This document shows positions 61,701 to 63,890 of a DNA stretch of 64,000 nt, in pieces. Both the position numbers and the translations under genes were made by a program. The notes under the pieces were generated by a model, which had not been told where the DNA came from, searched no databases, and was given only the letters and a program-made list of their open reading frames with translations. Source of the DNA: Siphonodentalium dalli (taxonomy: Eukaryota > Mollusca > Scaphopoda > Gadilida > Siphonodentaliidae); NCBI GenBank assembly GCA_032622095.1, contig CP136063.1, positions 91,303,980 through 91,367,979 on the forward strand, in the 5' to 3' direction. Every line of letters begins with the position of its first letter. The stretch's first letter is position 1.

Positions 61701-63859
61701 CAAGACGATAAAACATGAATGTGGCTTCAGTGGCCTCTGTGCCAAAGCTACATTCCGGACAAACTCCGTGCACCGTTTGCCAGCTTTCTTTATATCGTTA
61801 TCAGAGGTTACGATATTTTCTTGCAATCATGTTTGTTACCCGTCGTTTTTTACCTCAGACGACTTAAAGGGGCACACGTGAGCAATACAGAGCATTCATT
61901 ATAAGCTTAGAATATATGGAGGAAAATTGGTACACATATGTTTACATGACCAGTGGAATATCATGGGATAGGCAACTTTGACCTCAAATGACTCCTTAAA
62001 GGTGGACTATTGCATAATCAATAAAGAGCGTTTATCAGCAGCTCAGAAGACATGTGGGAAAACTAGTGCACACCTATATAGGTACATGTAACATGACACA
62101 TGGAATGTCATCGGATAGGTGCTTTTGATCTCACCGGACATACAGACTACAGGACCAATAACATAATATGTCTTGTTTTTTTTCTAAACAAGCATATAAA
62201 AACAAGTTATTTTTGGCTAGACCGAGGTAGCATGAGGTTCCATAAATTAATATTGTTTTTTACAGTGGAACATGAAACTCAATGATGAATTAACCCTTTC
62301 TATATTAAATGGATTCTCCCATTCAGTTATAAAAATATGCATTGGAACAGTCTATTATTCATCTGGAGGGGTGTTCAGGAAACAATAAGCAGATAATAAA
62401 AGCACAAAAGGAGTTCAGATAATAAGTTCAACAAACAACCTCTTATCTGAACATTTCCTAAGGAATAAGGAATAACTACAGTAATGCCCTAAGTAATCGA
62501 CTCCTTAACCACAGCAGAATTATGGGTAACTTTTCAGGATTTAGTCGGAAATATGGCTTGTTGCCATTCATCGGAAAGCTCTCCCTCTTATTTTTTTGTA
62601 CTTGTAAATAATTTGGACTGACAGCAACATGCTGACGGCACATGTGGATGAGTGTTTAAAGTCGCATCGATTGCATCCAGTTTAGCAATATAACGCAAAT
62701 CATAAAAAAAAATGTGGATCAATAAATAAAGATTGCTCTCTAAGGAACCGATTAAAGACAACCAAATACCACCAAATTCTGTTAAATATATGTCATCCAT
62801 CATCAGAAGTTATGATAACATACTACGGGTATACCTTATGAAATCGATACATGATCATGTGTTTGTTATGTGTCCGAACATATTCCGTATTTTGATATCA
62901 CTATGAAATTTTACATCCGTTTTGGTTCCTATTTTTTTTTAATTGTTTTTCAATTCGCTATGCTGTCAGGAGATAATCAATGGTACGGTATCTCCTGAGT
63001 CTCCTGCATTAGATATACGCGAAAAAACTTTAGTTATGCTGCGATTGACTCGACTTGAGGTGATCCTATTTCCTATTTTCGTGATATGTTTATCATTAGG
63101 TATTTAAGTCACTTCCCCCAATATATTTAACAAACATGGCGCAAAAAAGTCTATGCAGCGGTCTCTGAGACTCAAATAATATTTTATACAAAAACATTCC
63201 GTTGATGCCAACAACAAGACATATGTGACCCGCCATATCAAATCCAGTCGGAAGTCGGGATTTGCCAATGCATTCTCTTATATATGCGAGTCGACCATAG
63301 GTCGCCTCGCATATATAAGAGAATGCATTGGCCTAACAATTTTTTACAATTTTAATAATTTTTTCTTGTATTCTTTCACAATTTTATAATTTCACCCATA
63401 CAGAGCCCCAGACAAACATGAGCAGACGACACTCTTCTATATGCTTCTATATATGTGTGGGGCTCCCTGCAGGGTAATGGATGTTTTTTATATTATGTCC
63501 TAAAAATTGTAAGAAACATTTATTTAAAAAACATGATAAAAAATTGTTAGGCCAATGCATTCTCTTATATATGCGAGGCGACCTATGGTCGACTCGTATA
63601 TATAAGAGAATGCATTGGCACAGAGTAAAAAAATCCCGACTTCCGACTGGATTTGATATGGCGGGTCACATATACTTTGAGCAATGTGTCTTCCTGTGCA
63701 CAATCTCAGCCCATGGCTAAGAAATTCCTATTTGAAGTAAAATTGTGAGATATTAAAAATTTGTTTCTGGTACATACAGTCTGGCTTTGAGTCCACTTCA
63801 ACTTGAAATCCTTTTTCCTTGTCTTTTTCTTTTCCAAGGATCATAAGATTGTCAACAGA
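22630..63859 (-). CDS. F-BAR and RhoGAP domain protein, ARHGAP45/ARHGAP29/GMIP-like (partial gene, 19 exons)
   Basis: Rho GTPase-activating protein with a membrane-bending F-BAR domain; proteins of this group sit at membranes or the cell cortex and speed GTP hydrolysis by Rho-family GTPases. Nineteen exons were read on the minus strand, all with GT donors and AG acceptors. Intron phases agree throughout: phase 1 after exons A, B, J and K, phase 2 after I, P and Q, phase 0 elsewhere; the last exon ends in phase 1. The joined product is about 661 residues: a short linker (1-27), F-BAR (about 28-310), a Ser/Pro/Gly-rich linker (about 311-430), RhoGAP (about 440-620) and the start of an acidic tail. 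The order and the FLPLQSVY, EEEALHK, GIYRVSG and NLGIVLAPTLLRP stretches fit ARHGAP45/29/GMIP and not srGAP or ARHGAP4. No start codon is present (5' end beyond 64000) and the 3' end is unsettled. No C1 finger was found. Confidence 0.93.
22700..23130. repeat. Minisatellite built from an exon edge and 3' splice site
   Basis: About 13 tandem units of two types: a ~40 bp unit (GAAGATAGTCTACAGATATA then TACAAAGCATAAAATAACAT) repeated from 22704, and a 32 bp unit (CACTGAAGATAAGTCTATAA then ATATATACAAAT) repeated to 23130. On the gene strand each unit reads TATATTTATAG-ACT(T)ATCTTCAGTGA, that is, the acceptor and the first ~14 bases of exon S. One more unit lies past the insertion, at 25453-25507. 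Confidence 0.92.
23340..24460. repeat. Six tandem ~174 bp repeats and GGAC microsatellite
   Basis: The phrase GTGAACATCCATACC recurs at 23431, 23604, 23781, 23954, 24129 and 24303 (spacing 173-177). Other shared blocks are AAACAAAGATGAATAACTCT and CAAAACGATGGAACCCTC. It ends in GGACGGACGGACGCACGCAC and a CCCCCC/GGGGG hairpin. The pattern fits a pearl-like array. Minus-strand open frames of 87-102 residues arise only because the unit is nearly in frame. Confidence 0.85.
24573..24660 (-). repeat. Possible tRNA-like (SINE head) segment
   Basis: On the minus strand ATGGCGTATTGGTAGCGTAG resembles a box A and CTGGTTTAAATCTCCG a box B about 55 bases later. Too degenerate for a tRNA gene; could be a decayed SINE head or chance. 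Confidence 0.3.
25001..25089 (+). CDS. Candidate signal-peptide exon inside a composite insertion
   Basis: ATG followed by MAAVIAPQKLLIVFIIIHVS and ASCNYVLLN, ending at CAG before gtagct. The stretch has a hydrophobic core and a small-residue site (SAS-C) typical of signal peptide cleavage. It sits in about 570 bases of otherwise unexplained, locally GC-rich DNA between two repeat arms (24563-25130). No second exon was found. It could be a captured 5' exon of a host gene or chance; read on without splicing the frame closes at once. Confidence 0.2.
25796..25877 (-). CDS. Exon R: end of the RhoGAP domain
   Basis: 82 nt, phase 2 in and phase 0 out. It encodes DGMPSLAALVDTTHQTRVIE then VMIAAWQ, matching the last RhoGAP helix in which the protein commits to the (V)VExLI pattern. 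A family D element starts 20 bp upstream of the acceptor (25898). Confidence 0.9.
25898..26123. repeat. Family D element next to exon R
   Basis: TTAATCATTTCTATACTAAA to ATCAAGAAATGGTTAA. The fold-back is reduced. It starts 20 bp from the exon R acceptor, so it lies in the polypyrimidine/branch region on the gene strand. Confidence 0.8.
26410..26660. repeat. Family A palindromic element
   Basis: TTAACCCTTTCATGGCTGAA to CCAGTAATGAAAGGGT. Both hairpins present; the first apex reads CTCAC-ATA-GGGAG (one stem mismatch), the second CTCCA-TAT-GGAG. Confidence 0.88.
26790..26870 (-). CDS. Exon Q: RhoGAP NLGIVLAPTLLRP segment
   Basis: 81 nt, phase 2 in and phase 2 out. It encodes VASHSEENHMPASNLGIVLA then PTLLRP. 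The asparagine of NLGIVLAPTLLRP matches the RhoGAP residue that positions the arginine finger and contacts the GTPase, so both key residues are present. Donor gtaagtaac is strong. Confidence 0.96.
26921..27329. repeat. Family F element (AAAGGTACTC ends), diverged
   Basis: Shares GCTCCCAAATTACTATTTCC, ATTTGATTCGAGTCGAGGAA and CTCAGAGTGATCAGATATCG with the copies at 44327 and 57522; ends GATTGAGTACTCCTTTAAG. A TTGTTGTTGTTATTGTTGTT microsatellite has grown inside. Confidence 0.75.
27578..28500. repeat. Long duplicated repeat, copy 1
   Basis: About 800 bp, nearly identical to 35737-36560, beginning AACAAGACAGTCAATGACTG and including CCTCCAGCTCAACAAGTCCC and CATGGACCCAAAACAC. It then continues into ~170 bp units with GACCCCATCTGAATAAATTT. 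Probably a longer retro- or pearl-type repeat; no coding domain could be recognised. Confidence 0.7.
28550..29670. repeat. Tandem cluster of family C elements
   Basis: The phrase CCCCAGTTGAAGTTGGTGAT recurs near 28569, 29002 and 29373 with the same downstream order (CTTCTGCAAATTAGGGGATA, AGAAGATGAGGCCTAAGCAG, family C palindrome). Three units of roughly 370-430 bp. The arms keep ATTCACCCTCTGGGGACCTC. Confidence 0.8.
30040..30890. repeat. Pearl-like array with GGAC run and conserved tail
   Basis: About five units of 150-170 bases with ATGGCCCTGG, TTTGACCCAGTGACC and ATTTGAACAAATCTGAA, then CAGACGGACGGACGGACGGA and the tail GGAGTGATGACTATAGCTCC / ACCGGAGACTTCGTCTCAGG. The same order occurs at 38640-39050. 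Confidence 0.8.
30918..31170. repeat. Family C element, two palindromes back to back
   Basis: Outer arms CAAGCATTGAAATAGTGTGT and ACACACTATTTTTTCAAGGCTTG (split here for length), inner GCAGAATGAGGTCCCCAGAG. The first apex is CCCGC-ATA-GCGGG, the second CCACTATGCGGGGG. It ends about 107 bp from exon P. Confidence 0.85.
31277..31395 (-). CDS. Exon P: RhoGAP middle helices
   Basis: 119 nt, phase 0 in and phase 2 out. It encodes ENLAGSISTPATINKLTQIV, then NMMPESNRNALSLFMGHLQ and a split arginine. LPxxNRxxLxxLxxHLxRV is the expected RhoGAP helix. A family C palindrome ends about 105 bp downstream of the donor. Confidence 0.95.
31470..31729. repeat. Family A palindromic element
   Basis: TAAACCCTTCCATGACTGGA to CCCATCATGAATGGGTTAA, with both hairpins moderately decayed. 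Located in the intron upstream of exon P. Confidence 0.86.
31844..32332. mobile_element. Long inverted-repeat element (~165 bp arms)
   Basis: Ends GATCGTGCCATGAATCTCTA and its complement. The arms match to about ATGTACTTCACTGTA near 31990 and 32162. Flanked by the direct repeat TTGAACTATTAG (31833-31844 and 32335-32346). Long arms and a direct repeat near 9-12 bp would suit a Mutator-like or hAT-type element; no transposase inside. Confidence 0.75.
32971..33027 (-). CDS. Exon O: RhoGAP LPEPL segment
   Basis: 57 nt, phase 0 at both ends: LPEPLLTFKLYPDFIQLAK. LPEPLxxFxLYxxFxxLAK is a core RhoGAP motif. Acceptor actattcag, donor gtaagatt. Confidence 0.95.
33103..33270. repeat. Inverted-repeat element related to 8870-9031
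   Basis: Begins GAACACAATGCACATC and ends GATGCAAGTTGTGTTCTGT. Shares TCTTTTATTGAAT and ATATATTTCA with the other copy. Confidence 0.65.
33274..33545. repeat. Family D element, uninterrupted
   Basis: TTAACCCTTTCTATATTAAA to TTAGCTTAGAAAGGGTTAA, about 272 bp. The empty site reads GACGAGTAGTTACC. The fold-back is CAACAAACGACC-ACA-AGTAGTTTGTTG. Confidence 0.87.
33640..33895. repeat. Family F element, diverged
   Basis: Shares TGAAGATGGATAACTCTAAAA and GGATTGAGTACC(TTTT) with the other family F copies, and has a GTTGTTGTTG run. Confidence 0.6.
33981..34409. repeat. Family D element with nested family B copy (composite)
   Basis: D in the opposite orientation, from about ATCCCTTTCTATACTAAATA to AGTATAGAGACGGTTAA, with B (34178-34373, apex CTCTC-TGT-GAGAG) between GGGAACTA and TACTCATCAATAAG. 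This is the same TA of D used at 3990 and 13319. Confidence 0.87.
34478..34615 (-). CDS. Exon N: RhoGAP catalytic segment with the arginine finger
   Basis: 138 nt, phase 0 at both ends, 46 residues. It begins GIYRVSGVRSKVEGLCQRFE and ends NIVSNVLKQYLRQ. The arginine of GIYRVSG is the arginine finger that completes the GTPase active site in RhoGAP proteins. LCQRFE and the SNVLKxYLRxLPEPL block across the junction are the expected conserved elements. The catalytic residue is intact, so the domain is predicted active. Confidence 0.97.
34700..34935. repeat. Pearl-like fragment
   Basis: AGAGGTTGCACCAGCGGTGC start, a G-rich run (34799-34817), then AACTAACTCTAGAACGGAAA and GTGAACATCCATA, matching the 174 bp units at 23340. 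Confidence 0.7.
35005..35136 (-). CDS. Exon M: start of the RhoGAP domain
   Basis: 132 nt, phase 0 at both ends, 44 residues. It begins KNVERRNTTFGVDF and continues with TPLIITKCLKSIEENGMTLK. The FGVDF start followed by xPxIIxKCxxxIEexGxxxKGIYRxSG in the next exon is the canonical entry into a RhoGAP domain. The intron upstream is 5.4 kb and filled with pearl-like and family C repeats. Confidence 0.95.
35190..35530. repeat. Pearl-like units
   Basis: Two units with TACATTTTGGGCTAGTAAAC / GTATTTTTGGCTAGTAAACT, ending GGAGGGACAGACGGACC. Confidence 0.65.
35737..36560. repeat. Long duplicated repeat, copy 2
   Basis: Direct-orientation copy of 27578-28400, similar over about 800 bp with scattered substitutions. 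The two copies lie in different introns. Confidence 0.75.
36700..37380. repeat. Tandem duplication of ~300 bp with C tracts
   Basis: CTACAACTAATGTTGTATCAG occurs at about 36730, 36971 and 37021; CCAAAACTCCACCCCCTCTA-type text twice; CAATATACCCCCCAATAT plus a C tract twice (36898, 37300). Confidence 0.75.
37386..38190. repeat. Two family C elements with a pearl-like unit between them
   Basis: Family C arms GCAGAATGAGGTCCCCAAA at 37416 and 37958, apex text CCGCAAGGTGGGCTAGCATC. In between lie ATTTGAACAAATCTGAACCC units and a GACAGATGGATAGACATC tail. Confidence 0.75.
38640..39050. repeat. Pearl-like array with GGAC run
   Basis: Units with GTTATGTCACTGGCTCC and TTTGAACAAATCTGAA, then GACGGACGGACGGACGGACA and the tail TGATGACTATAGCTCCACCG. 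Same order as 30040-30890. Confidence 0.8.
39750..39870. repeat. Imperfect inverted repeat
   Basis: AAAGAGTGAGTAAACACTCA pairs loosely with TTATCACGTACTCTTT; GTGACCCATTCAACACCG pairs with CCGGTGTTGAGTC. Around it is locally GC-richer DNA with no coding signal. Confidence 0.5.
40161..40413. repeat. Family C element, double palindrome
   Basis: Outer arms AAGCCTTGAAATAGGGTGTC and GACAGACACCCTATTTCAAG. Two inner palindromes with apexes CCACGC-ATA-GCAGG and CCACTATGCGGGG. Very similar to 56992-57166. Confidence 0.88.
40543..40610 (-). CDS. Exon L: linker before RhoGAP
   Basis: 68 nt, phase 1 in and phase 0 out. It encodes the split alanine and NRECLKQHPVGADMLDIQGI plus LK. In vertebrate relatives the C1 finger lies hereabouts; this exon has one cysteine and no HxxxxxxxxxxxxCxxC pattern, so it is not a C1 domain. 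Acceptor tttatttag, donor gtcagtt. Confidence 0.78.
40685..40842. repeat. Short family E-type inverted repeat
   Basis: TTAACCCTTTCAGTGCCAAG, then TCCGATTTTTGTATCAACCC, and their complements, enclosing about 80 bp. The usual hairpin module is absent and replaced by unrelated AT-rich DNA. Confidence 0.85.
41181..41632. repeat. Two family A elements head to tail
   Basis: First copy 41181-41454, second 41451-41632, sharing the TTAA at the joint. The second lacks its right end. Hairpin apexes partly decayed (CTCCC-ATA-GATTG in the first). Confidence 0.85.
42448..42499. repeat. Family A end fragment near exon K
   Basis: GGGTTTTCGCAAAATTTCAG, then GAATCTCCAGTCATGGAAGG and GTTAA. Only the terminal part remains, 29 bp from the exon K donor. 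Confidence 0.8.
42529..42702 (-). CDS. Exon K: Ser/Pro/Gly-rich linker
   Basis: 174 nt, phase 1 in and phase 1 out. It encodes DKFRVKAWGQSPLAGDGEAG, a serine/proline-rich stretch (HDSSPNASPRPGFRPPLIAS) and an acidic end (MDEVTEEYIVEE). The SP-rich content suggests a phosphorylated linker between F-BAR and the catalytic part. Codon use is more GC-rich than the surrounding introns. A fragment of family A (42448-42499) ends 29 bp beyond the donor. Confidence 0.82.
43266..43391. repeat. Fold-back repeat
   Basis: GAATACCTGAAACATCTCAT and GAAATATAGAATTTTCACTCG pair with CATGAAAATTTGATATTTCT and ATGAGATATTTTGTTATTC around a central GTAGTTGCGCCG. Confidence 0.65.
44026..44238. repeat. Family B palindromic element
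   Basis: CAGTAATGCTCTAAGTAATC to GGGCTTTACTG, 213 bp, apex CTCTC-GGG-GAGAG, TA on both sides. Nearly perfect arms. Confidence 0.93.
44327..44700. repeat. Family F palindromic element
   Basis: TTAAAGGTACTCAATCTGAT to ATACCTTTAA. The arms carry AAATTACTATTTCTTTGGCT and GATTCGAGTCGAGGAACCC with complements. Most symmetric copy of the family; centre near 44510. Confidence 0.82.
44789..44844 (-). CDS. Exon J: short linker exon
   Basis: 56 nt, phase 2 in and phase 1 out. It encodes DTDSRKSNDPEGSPHLRK, a polar linker. It is supported by the in-frame joins on both sides and by splice signals (acceptor tctattttcag, donor gtacgc), not by conservation. A family C palindrome starts 19 bp upstream of the acceptor, so the repeat edge must lie inside or beside the branch-point region. 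Confidence 0.75.
44864..45250. repeat. Family C element beside exon J
   Basis: GCAGAATGAGGTCCCCAGAG from 44864, a first palindrome, the spacer with CTTCTGGGAAGTATCTATAG, and a second palindrome near 45150-45240. It begins 19 bp from the exon J acceptor. Confidence 0.8.
45476..45704. repeat. Family A palindromic element, decayed
   Basis: TTAACCCTTTCAAGATGGGA to TCCAGTAATGAACGGGTT. One hairpin with apex CTCCCGTTGGGAG; the second mostly lost. Confidence 0.8.
45860..46053 (-). CDS. Exon I: end of the F-BAR domain
   Basis: 194 nt, phase 0 in and phase 2 out. It begins VTVEYFQTLQTVAAPIPIQC and includes the YVPGLQYAEFVRRLPEA turn, equivalent to the pxxPGxxYxEFVRxL motif that closes the F-BAR domain in relatives. 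It ends SSNFVFEPYVSQ plus a split arginine, matching the aromatic segment that follows the F-BAR domain in ARHGAP45. Confidence 0.92.
46394..46419. repeat. C26 homopolymer
   Basis: Run of 26 C in the intron upstream of exon I. An overlapping open frame with a proline run is an artefact. Confidence 0.85.
47041..48588. mobile_element. Pogo/Tigger-like DNA element, non-autonomous
   Basis: 1548 bp with TA on both sides. Left end CAGTCAATTCCGCTTTATTG-CATA; right end, complemented, CAGTCAATTTCAGTTAATTG-CATA. The CAGT start and TTTATTGCA-type ends recall pogo/Tigger elements. An internal ~175 bp segment is duplicated (47857-48030 and 48078-48255). No transposase frame was seen. The candidate peptide exon at 48267-48354 lies near its right end. 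Confidence 0.75.
48267..48701 (+). CDS. Candidate small secreted peptide precursor, two exons, antisense in a gene intron
   Basis: Exon 1 (48267-48354) starts with ATG and encodes a signal-peptide-like stretch: MKLK, then a hydrophobic core IAVFALAMVIF, then NNFALSFPI. It ends CAAG before a gtaaat donor. Exon 2 (48640-48701) follows a ttttattttcag acceptor; the phase-1 join gives GIGVLSRQKSFLTGKKRGYM and a TAA stop. Total 49 residues. GKKR is a classical amidation plus dibasic cleavage motif, as in neuropeptide and other secreted peptide precursors. Against it: exon 1 lies inside the 47041-48588 transposon-like element and exon 2 outside it, no promoter or poly(A) signal is clear, and short frames like this can be chance. 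Without splicing, exon 1 would stop after two more residues. Confidence 0.3.
49254..49313 (-). CDS. Exon H: F-BAR helix
   Basis: 60 nt, phase 0 at both ends, 20 residues: ADLLARIREQILLCDQVMKQ. It corresponds to the (V/I)RxL-xxxDxVxKx helix after the ACVAEAN segment. Acceptor cattttcag, donor gttagtgc. Confidence 0.88.
49365..49835 (+). repeat. tRNA-derived SINE
   Basis: Box A TGGCTCAGTTTAATAGTGG at 49378-49396 and box B GGTTCAAATCC at 49432-49442 give a tRNA-like head for RNA polymerase III. The body has ATGTGCACATGTTAAAGATC followed by CC, a phrase like the TTAAAGATCCC box seen in many invertebrate SINEs. Ends are approximate. It was copied by reverse transcription through a LINE partner, by analogy with known SINEs. 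Confidence 0.7.
50004..50081 (-). CDS. Exon G: F-BAR, ACVAEAN segment
   Basis: 78 nt, phase 0 at both ends. It encodes AAEAETTYQACVAEANNRQQ then KLEKTK. The YxACVAEAN-xRQQxLExTK pattern is one of the most conserved parts of the ARHGAP45/29/GMIP F-BAR domain. Acceptor gttatttcag, donor gtatggc. Confidence 0.95.
51144..51326 (-). CDS. Exon F: F-BAR long helix
   Basis: 183 nt, phase 0 at both ends, 61 residues. It encodes a coiled helix with KKAQSLYITRQQDYEKAREL, a serine/glycine spacer (SQSGSGLSNSKVD) and KRKKVEEEALHK. The KAxxLYxxRQxxYEKAR and K(R/K)xxEEEALxK blocks with a Ser/Gly spacer between them are hallmarks of this GAP group. Confidence 0.95.
51602..51690. repeat. Family C element, short form
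   Basis: GCAGAGTGAGGTCCCCGGAG, GGTGAATTTAGT and complement with almost no loop (AGTGACTAAATTC). Internal part deleted. Confidence 0.8.
51884..52289. repeat. Family A and family D elements side by side
   Basis: Family A 51884-52115 (TTAACCCTTTCATGACTGGA to GTCATGAAATGGTTAA), then family D 52112-52289 (TTAACCCTTTCTGTCCCC to AGTAATGAAAGGGTTAA). The two share one TTAA. Confidence 0.85.
52555..52635 (-). CDS. Exon E: F-BAR central helix
   Basis: 81 nt, phase 0 at both ends. It encodes PLSARRAEHDKVRKTVKDTW, then AKEVKRM. It matches the family pattern PLxARRxExxxxRKxxKxxWxKExKRM. Donor gtaagtg is near consensus and the acceptor is tttttag. Confidence 0.92.
53008..53221. repeat. Family D element
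   Basis: TTAACCCATTCATTACTAAA to TTAGTATATAAAGGATTAA; reduced fold-back. Confidence 0.8.
53639..53768. repeat. Family B element, left arm deleted
   Basis: AGTAATGCCATAAATAATCG-ACTG joins directly to TGAGAGCTTTCCGATGAATG and the full right arm to GGGCATTACTTA. Confidence 0.85.
53995..54016. repeat. G22 homopolymer
   Basis: Run of 22 G in the intron between exons D and E. Further poly-C/G tracts occur at 24966-24979, 29982-29998 and 36898-36914. Confidence 0.85.
54371..55250. mobile_element. hAT-type non-autonomous element with 8 bp target duplication
   Basis: 880 bp. Ends TAGGCTTGCCGCGATTTTGG and its complement. Flanked by CATGTTAT at 54363-54370 and 55251-55258, an exact 8 bp duplication, the size hAT transposases make. 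Subterminal CGATTAATCG repeats occur at both ends (54395, 54425, 55193), which would suit transposase-binding sites. No transposase frame. Confidence 0.92.
55259..56219. other. Intron DNA, no gene seen
   Basis: AT-rich DNA between exons D and E without a recognisable repeat or exon. Confidence 0.45.
56220..56930. repeat. Pearl-like array with GACA/GACG run
   Basis: First unit AAAGGGCCATAACTCTGTTA; three later units of about 150 bp with ACCGATCAACCGATCGATAC and CATCATAAACCTACATATC, then GGACAGACGGACAGACAGAC and ACGACGGATGGTTGATCCGG. Open frames of 68-120 residues on both strands are produced by the microsatellite. Confidence 0.75.
56992..57166. repeat. Family C element, internally deleted double palindrome
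   Basis: AAGCCTTGAAATAGGGTGTC and ACAGGCACCCTATTTCAAGG ends with two shortened palindromes; close relative of 40161-40413. Confidence 0.85.
57221..57331 (-). CDS. Exon D: F-BAR, FLPLQSVY segment
   Basis: 111 nt, phase 0 at both ends. It encodes CFLPLQSVYCTALVQDMEYS, then GTCHTTLNLLQTHKFLE. The F-LPLQS-Y-x-ALxQDxEY signature and the TLxxLxxxKF-x-PL transition into the next exon are specific to ARHGAP45/29/GMIP-type F-BAR domains. Family C repeat material ends about 55 bp beyond the donor (57166). Confidence 0.93.
57522..57783. repeat. Family F element
   Basis: TTTAAAGGTACTCAATACGA to GATAGAGTACCTTTAAG with the GATTCGAGTCGAGGAA arms. Shorter in the centre than the copy at 44327. Confidence 0.8.
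57865..58010. repeat. Fold-back repeat with CTCCTC arms
   Basis: AACTGTTCTGAGTGGCATAC pairs with ATGCTACTCAGAACAGTT; TTTTCTCCTCTCGTGAGATG pairs with CATCTCACTCGAGGAGAAAA. Confidence 0.75.
58098..58300. repeat. Family C element
   Basis: CAAGCCTGCAAATAGAGTGT end, arms AGAATGAGGTCTCCAGAGGG, apex CCCGCACAGCGGG, then the CTTAGGCCTCATC spacer piece. Confidence 0.8.
58551..58615 (-). CDS. Exon C: F-BAR helix 1, continued
   Basis: 65 nt, phase 1 in and phase 0 out. It encodes EAEYAKNLTRLAQSMRPVLT plus EE. This corresponds to the FCH segment (E-x-EYAKxLxxLA) that defines F-BAR proteins. The phase-1 join with exon B restores the glutamate codon. Donor gttcgtat is weaker than most in this gene. Confidence 0.9.
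59388..59735. repeat. TTAAAGGGGTACTG-ended palindromic element
   Basis: 348 bp with ends TTAAAGGGGTACTGTACACT and complement. The arms include CATTTACGGGACCATCTCC and ATGGTAATTATAATGA and fold onto each other for most of the length. Flanks are AT-rich, so the target duplication (TA or TTAA) cannot be decided. Confidence 0.82.
60760..61105. repeat. Pearl-like units with GGAC/GGAAGGAC run
   Basis: TCCAAAAAGGGGCGTAACTC occurs at about 60789 and 60950, then CGGACGGACGGAAGGACAGA and ACCCCCAAATCTCCATCGGA. It sits in the intron upstream of exon C; open frames on both strands are artefacts. Confidence 0.75.
61200..61337 (-). CDS. Exon B: start of the F-BAR domain
   Basis: 138 nt, phase 1 in and phase 1 out. 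It encodes LSPEEIDAVLCKLDAGVELS followed by AKAWSKYAKEIMAYVERKAQL. This is the first F-BAR helix of the ARHGAP45/29/GMIP group, where the pattern LDxGVELaLxxAKxWSxYAK is characteristic. Acceptor ttttaatttcag, donor gtatgcac. Confidence 0.93.
61388..61520. repeat. Family D fragment
   Basis: AACAAACCCTTACTATACTA then GGATTCTCAAATCCAGTTAC and TGCAGAAGGATTCTTT; the rest is missing. Confidence 0.65.
61880..62135. repeat. Two tandem ~125 bp units
   Basis: Unit 1 has GGAAAATTGGTACACATATG and GGAATATCATGGGATAGGC; unit 2 has GGGAAAACTAGTGCACACCTA and GGAATGTCATCGGATAGGTG. Origin unknown. Confidence 0.55.
62290..62584. repeat. Family D element with nested family B half (composite, truncated)
   Basis: TTAACCCTTTCTATATTAAA start, D body, then GGAATAACTA followed by B (62479-62584) that ends after the CTCTCCCTC apex. 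B again sits at the same TA of D. The right part of both is lost. Confidence 0.83.
63231..63672. repeat. TGTGACCCGCC-ended palindromic element, intact
   Basis: About 442 bp. Ends ATGTGACCCGCCATATCAAA and complement, arms GTCGGAAGTCGGGATTT. Two family E-type hairpins (apex CGACC-ATA-GGTCG) lie inside, separated by ACCCATACAGAGCCCCAGAC and related text. TA-flanked. It gives the uninterrupted form of 23131-25452. Confidence 0.85.
63778..63859 (-). CDS. Exon A: linker before the F-BAR domain
   Basis: 82 nt, enters in phase 0 and ends in phase 1. It encodes a charged linker (SVDNLMILGKEKDKEKGF, then QVEVDSKPD) ahead of the F-BAR domain. The acceptor is preceded by a tttcattccag tract and the donor is gtatgta. 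A family B palindrome begins only 31 bp upstream of the acceptor, at 63891. The linker itself is not conserved enough to recognise; it is accepted because it joins in frame to exon B. Confidence 0.75.
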
Positions 63860-63890
63860 CTGGAATGAAAGAAACAATACATCAAACATA

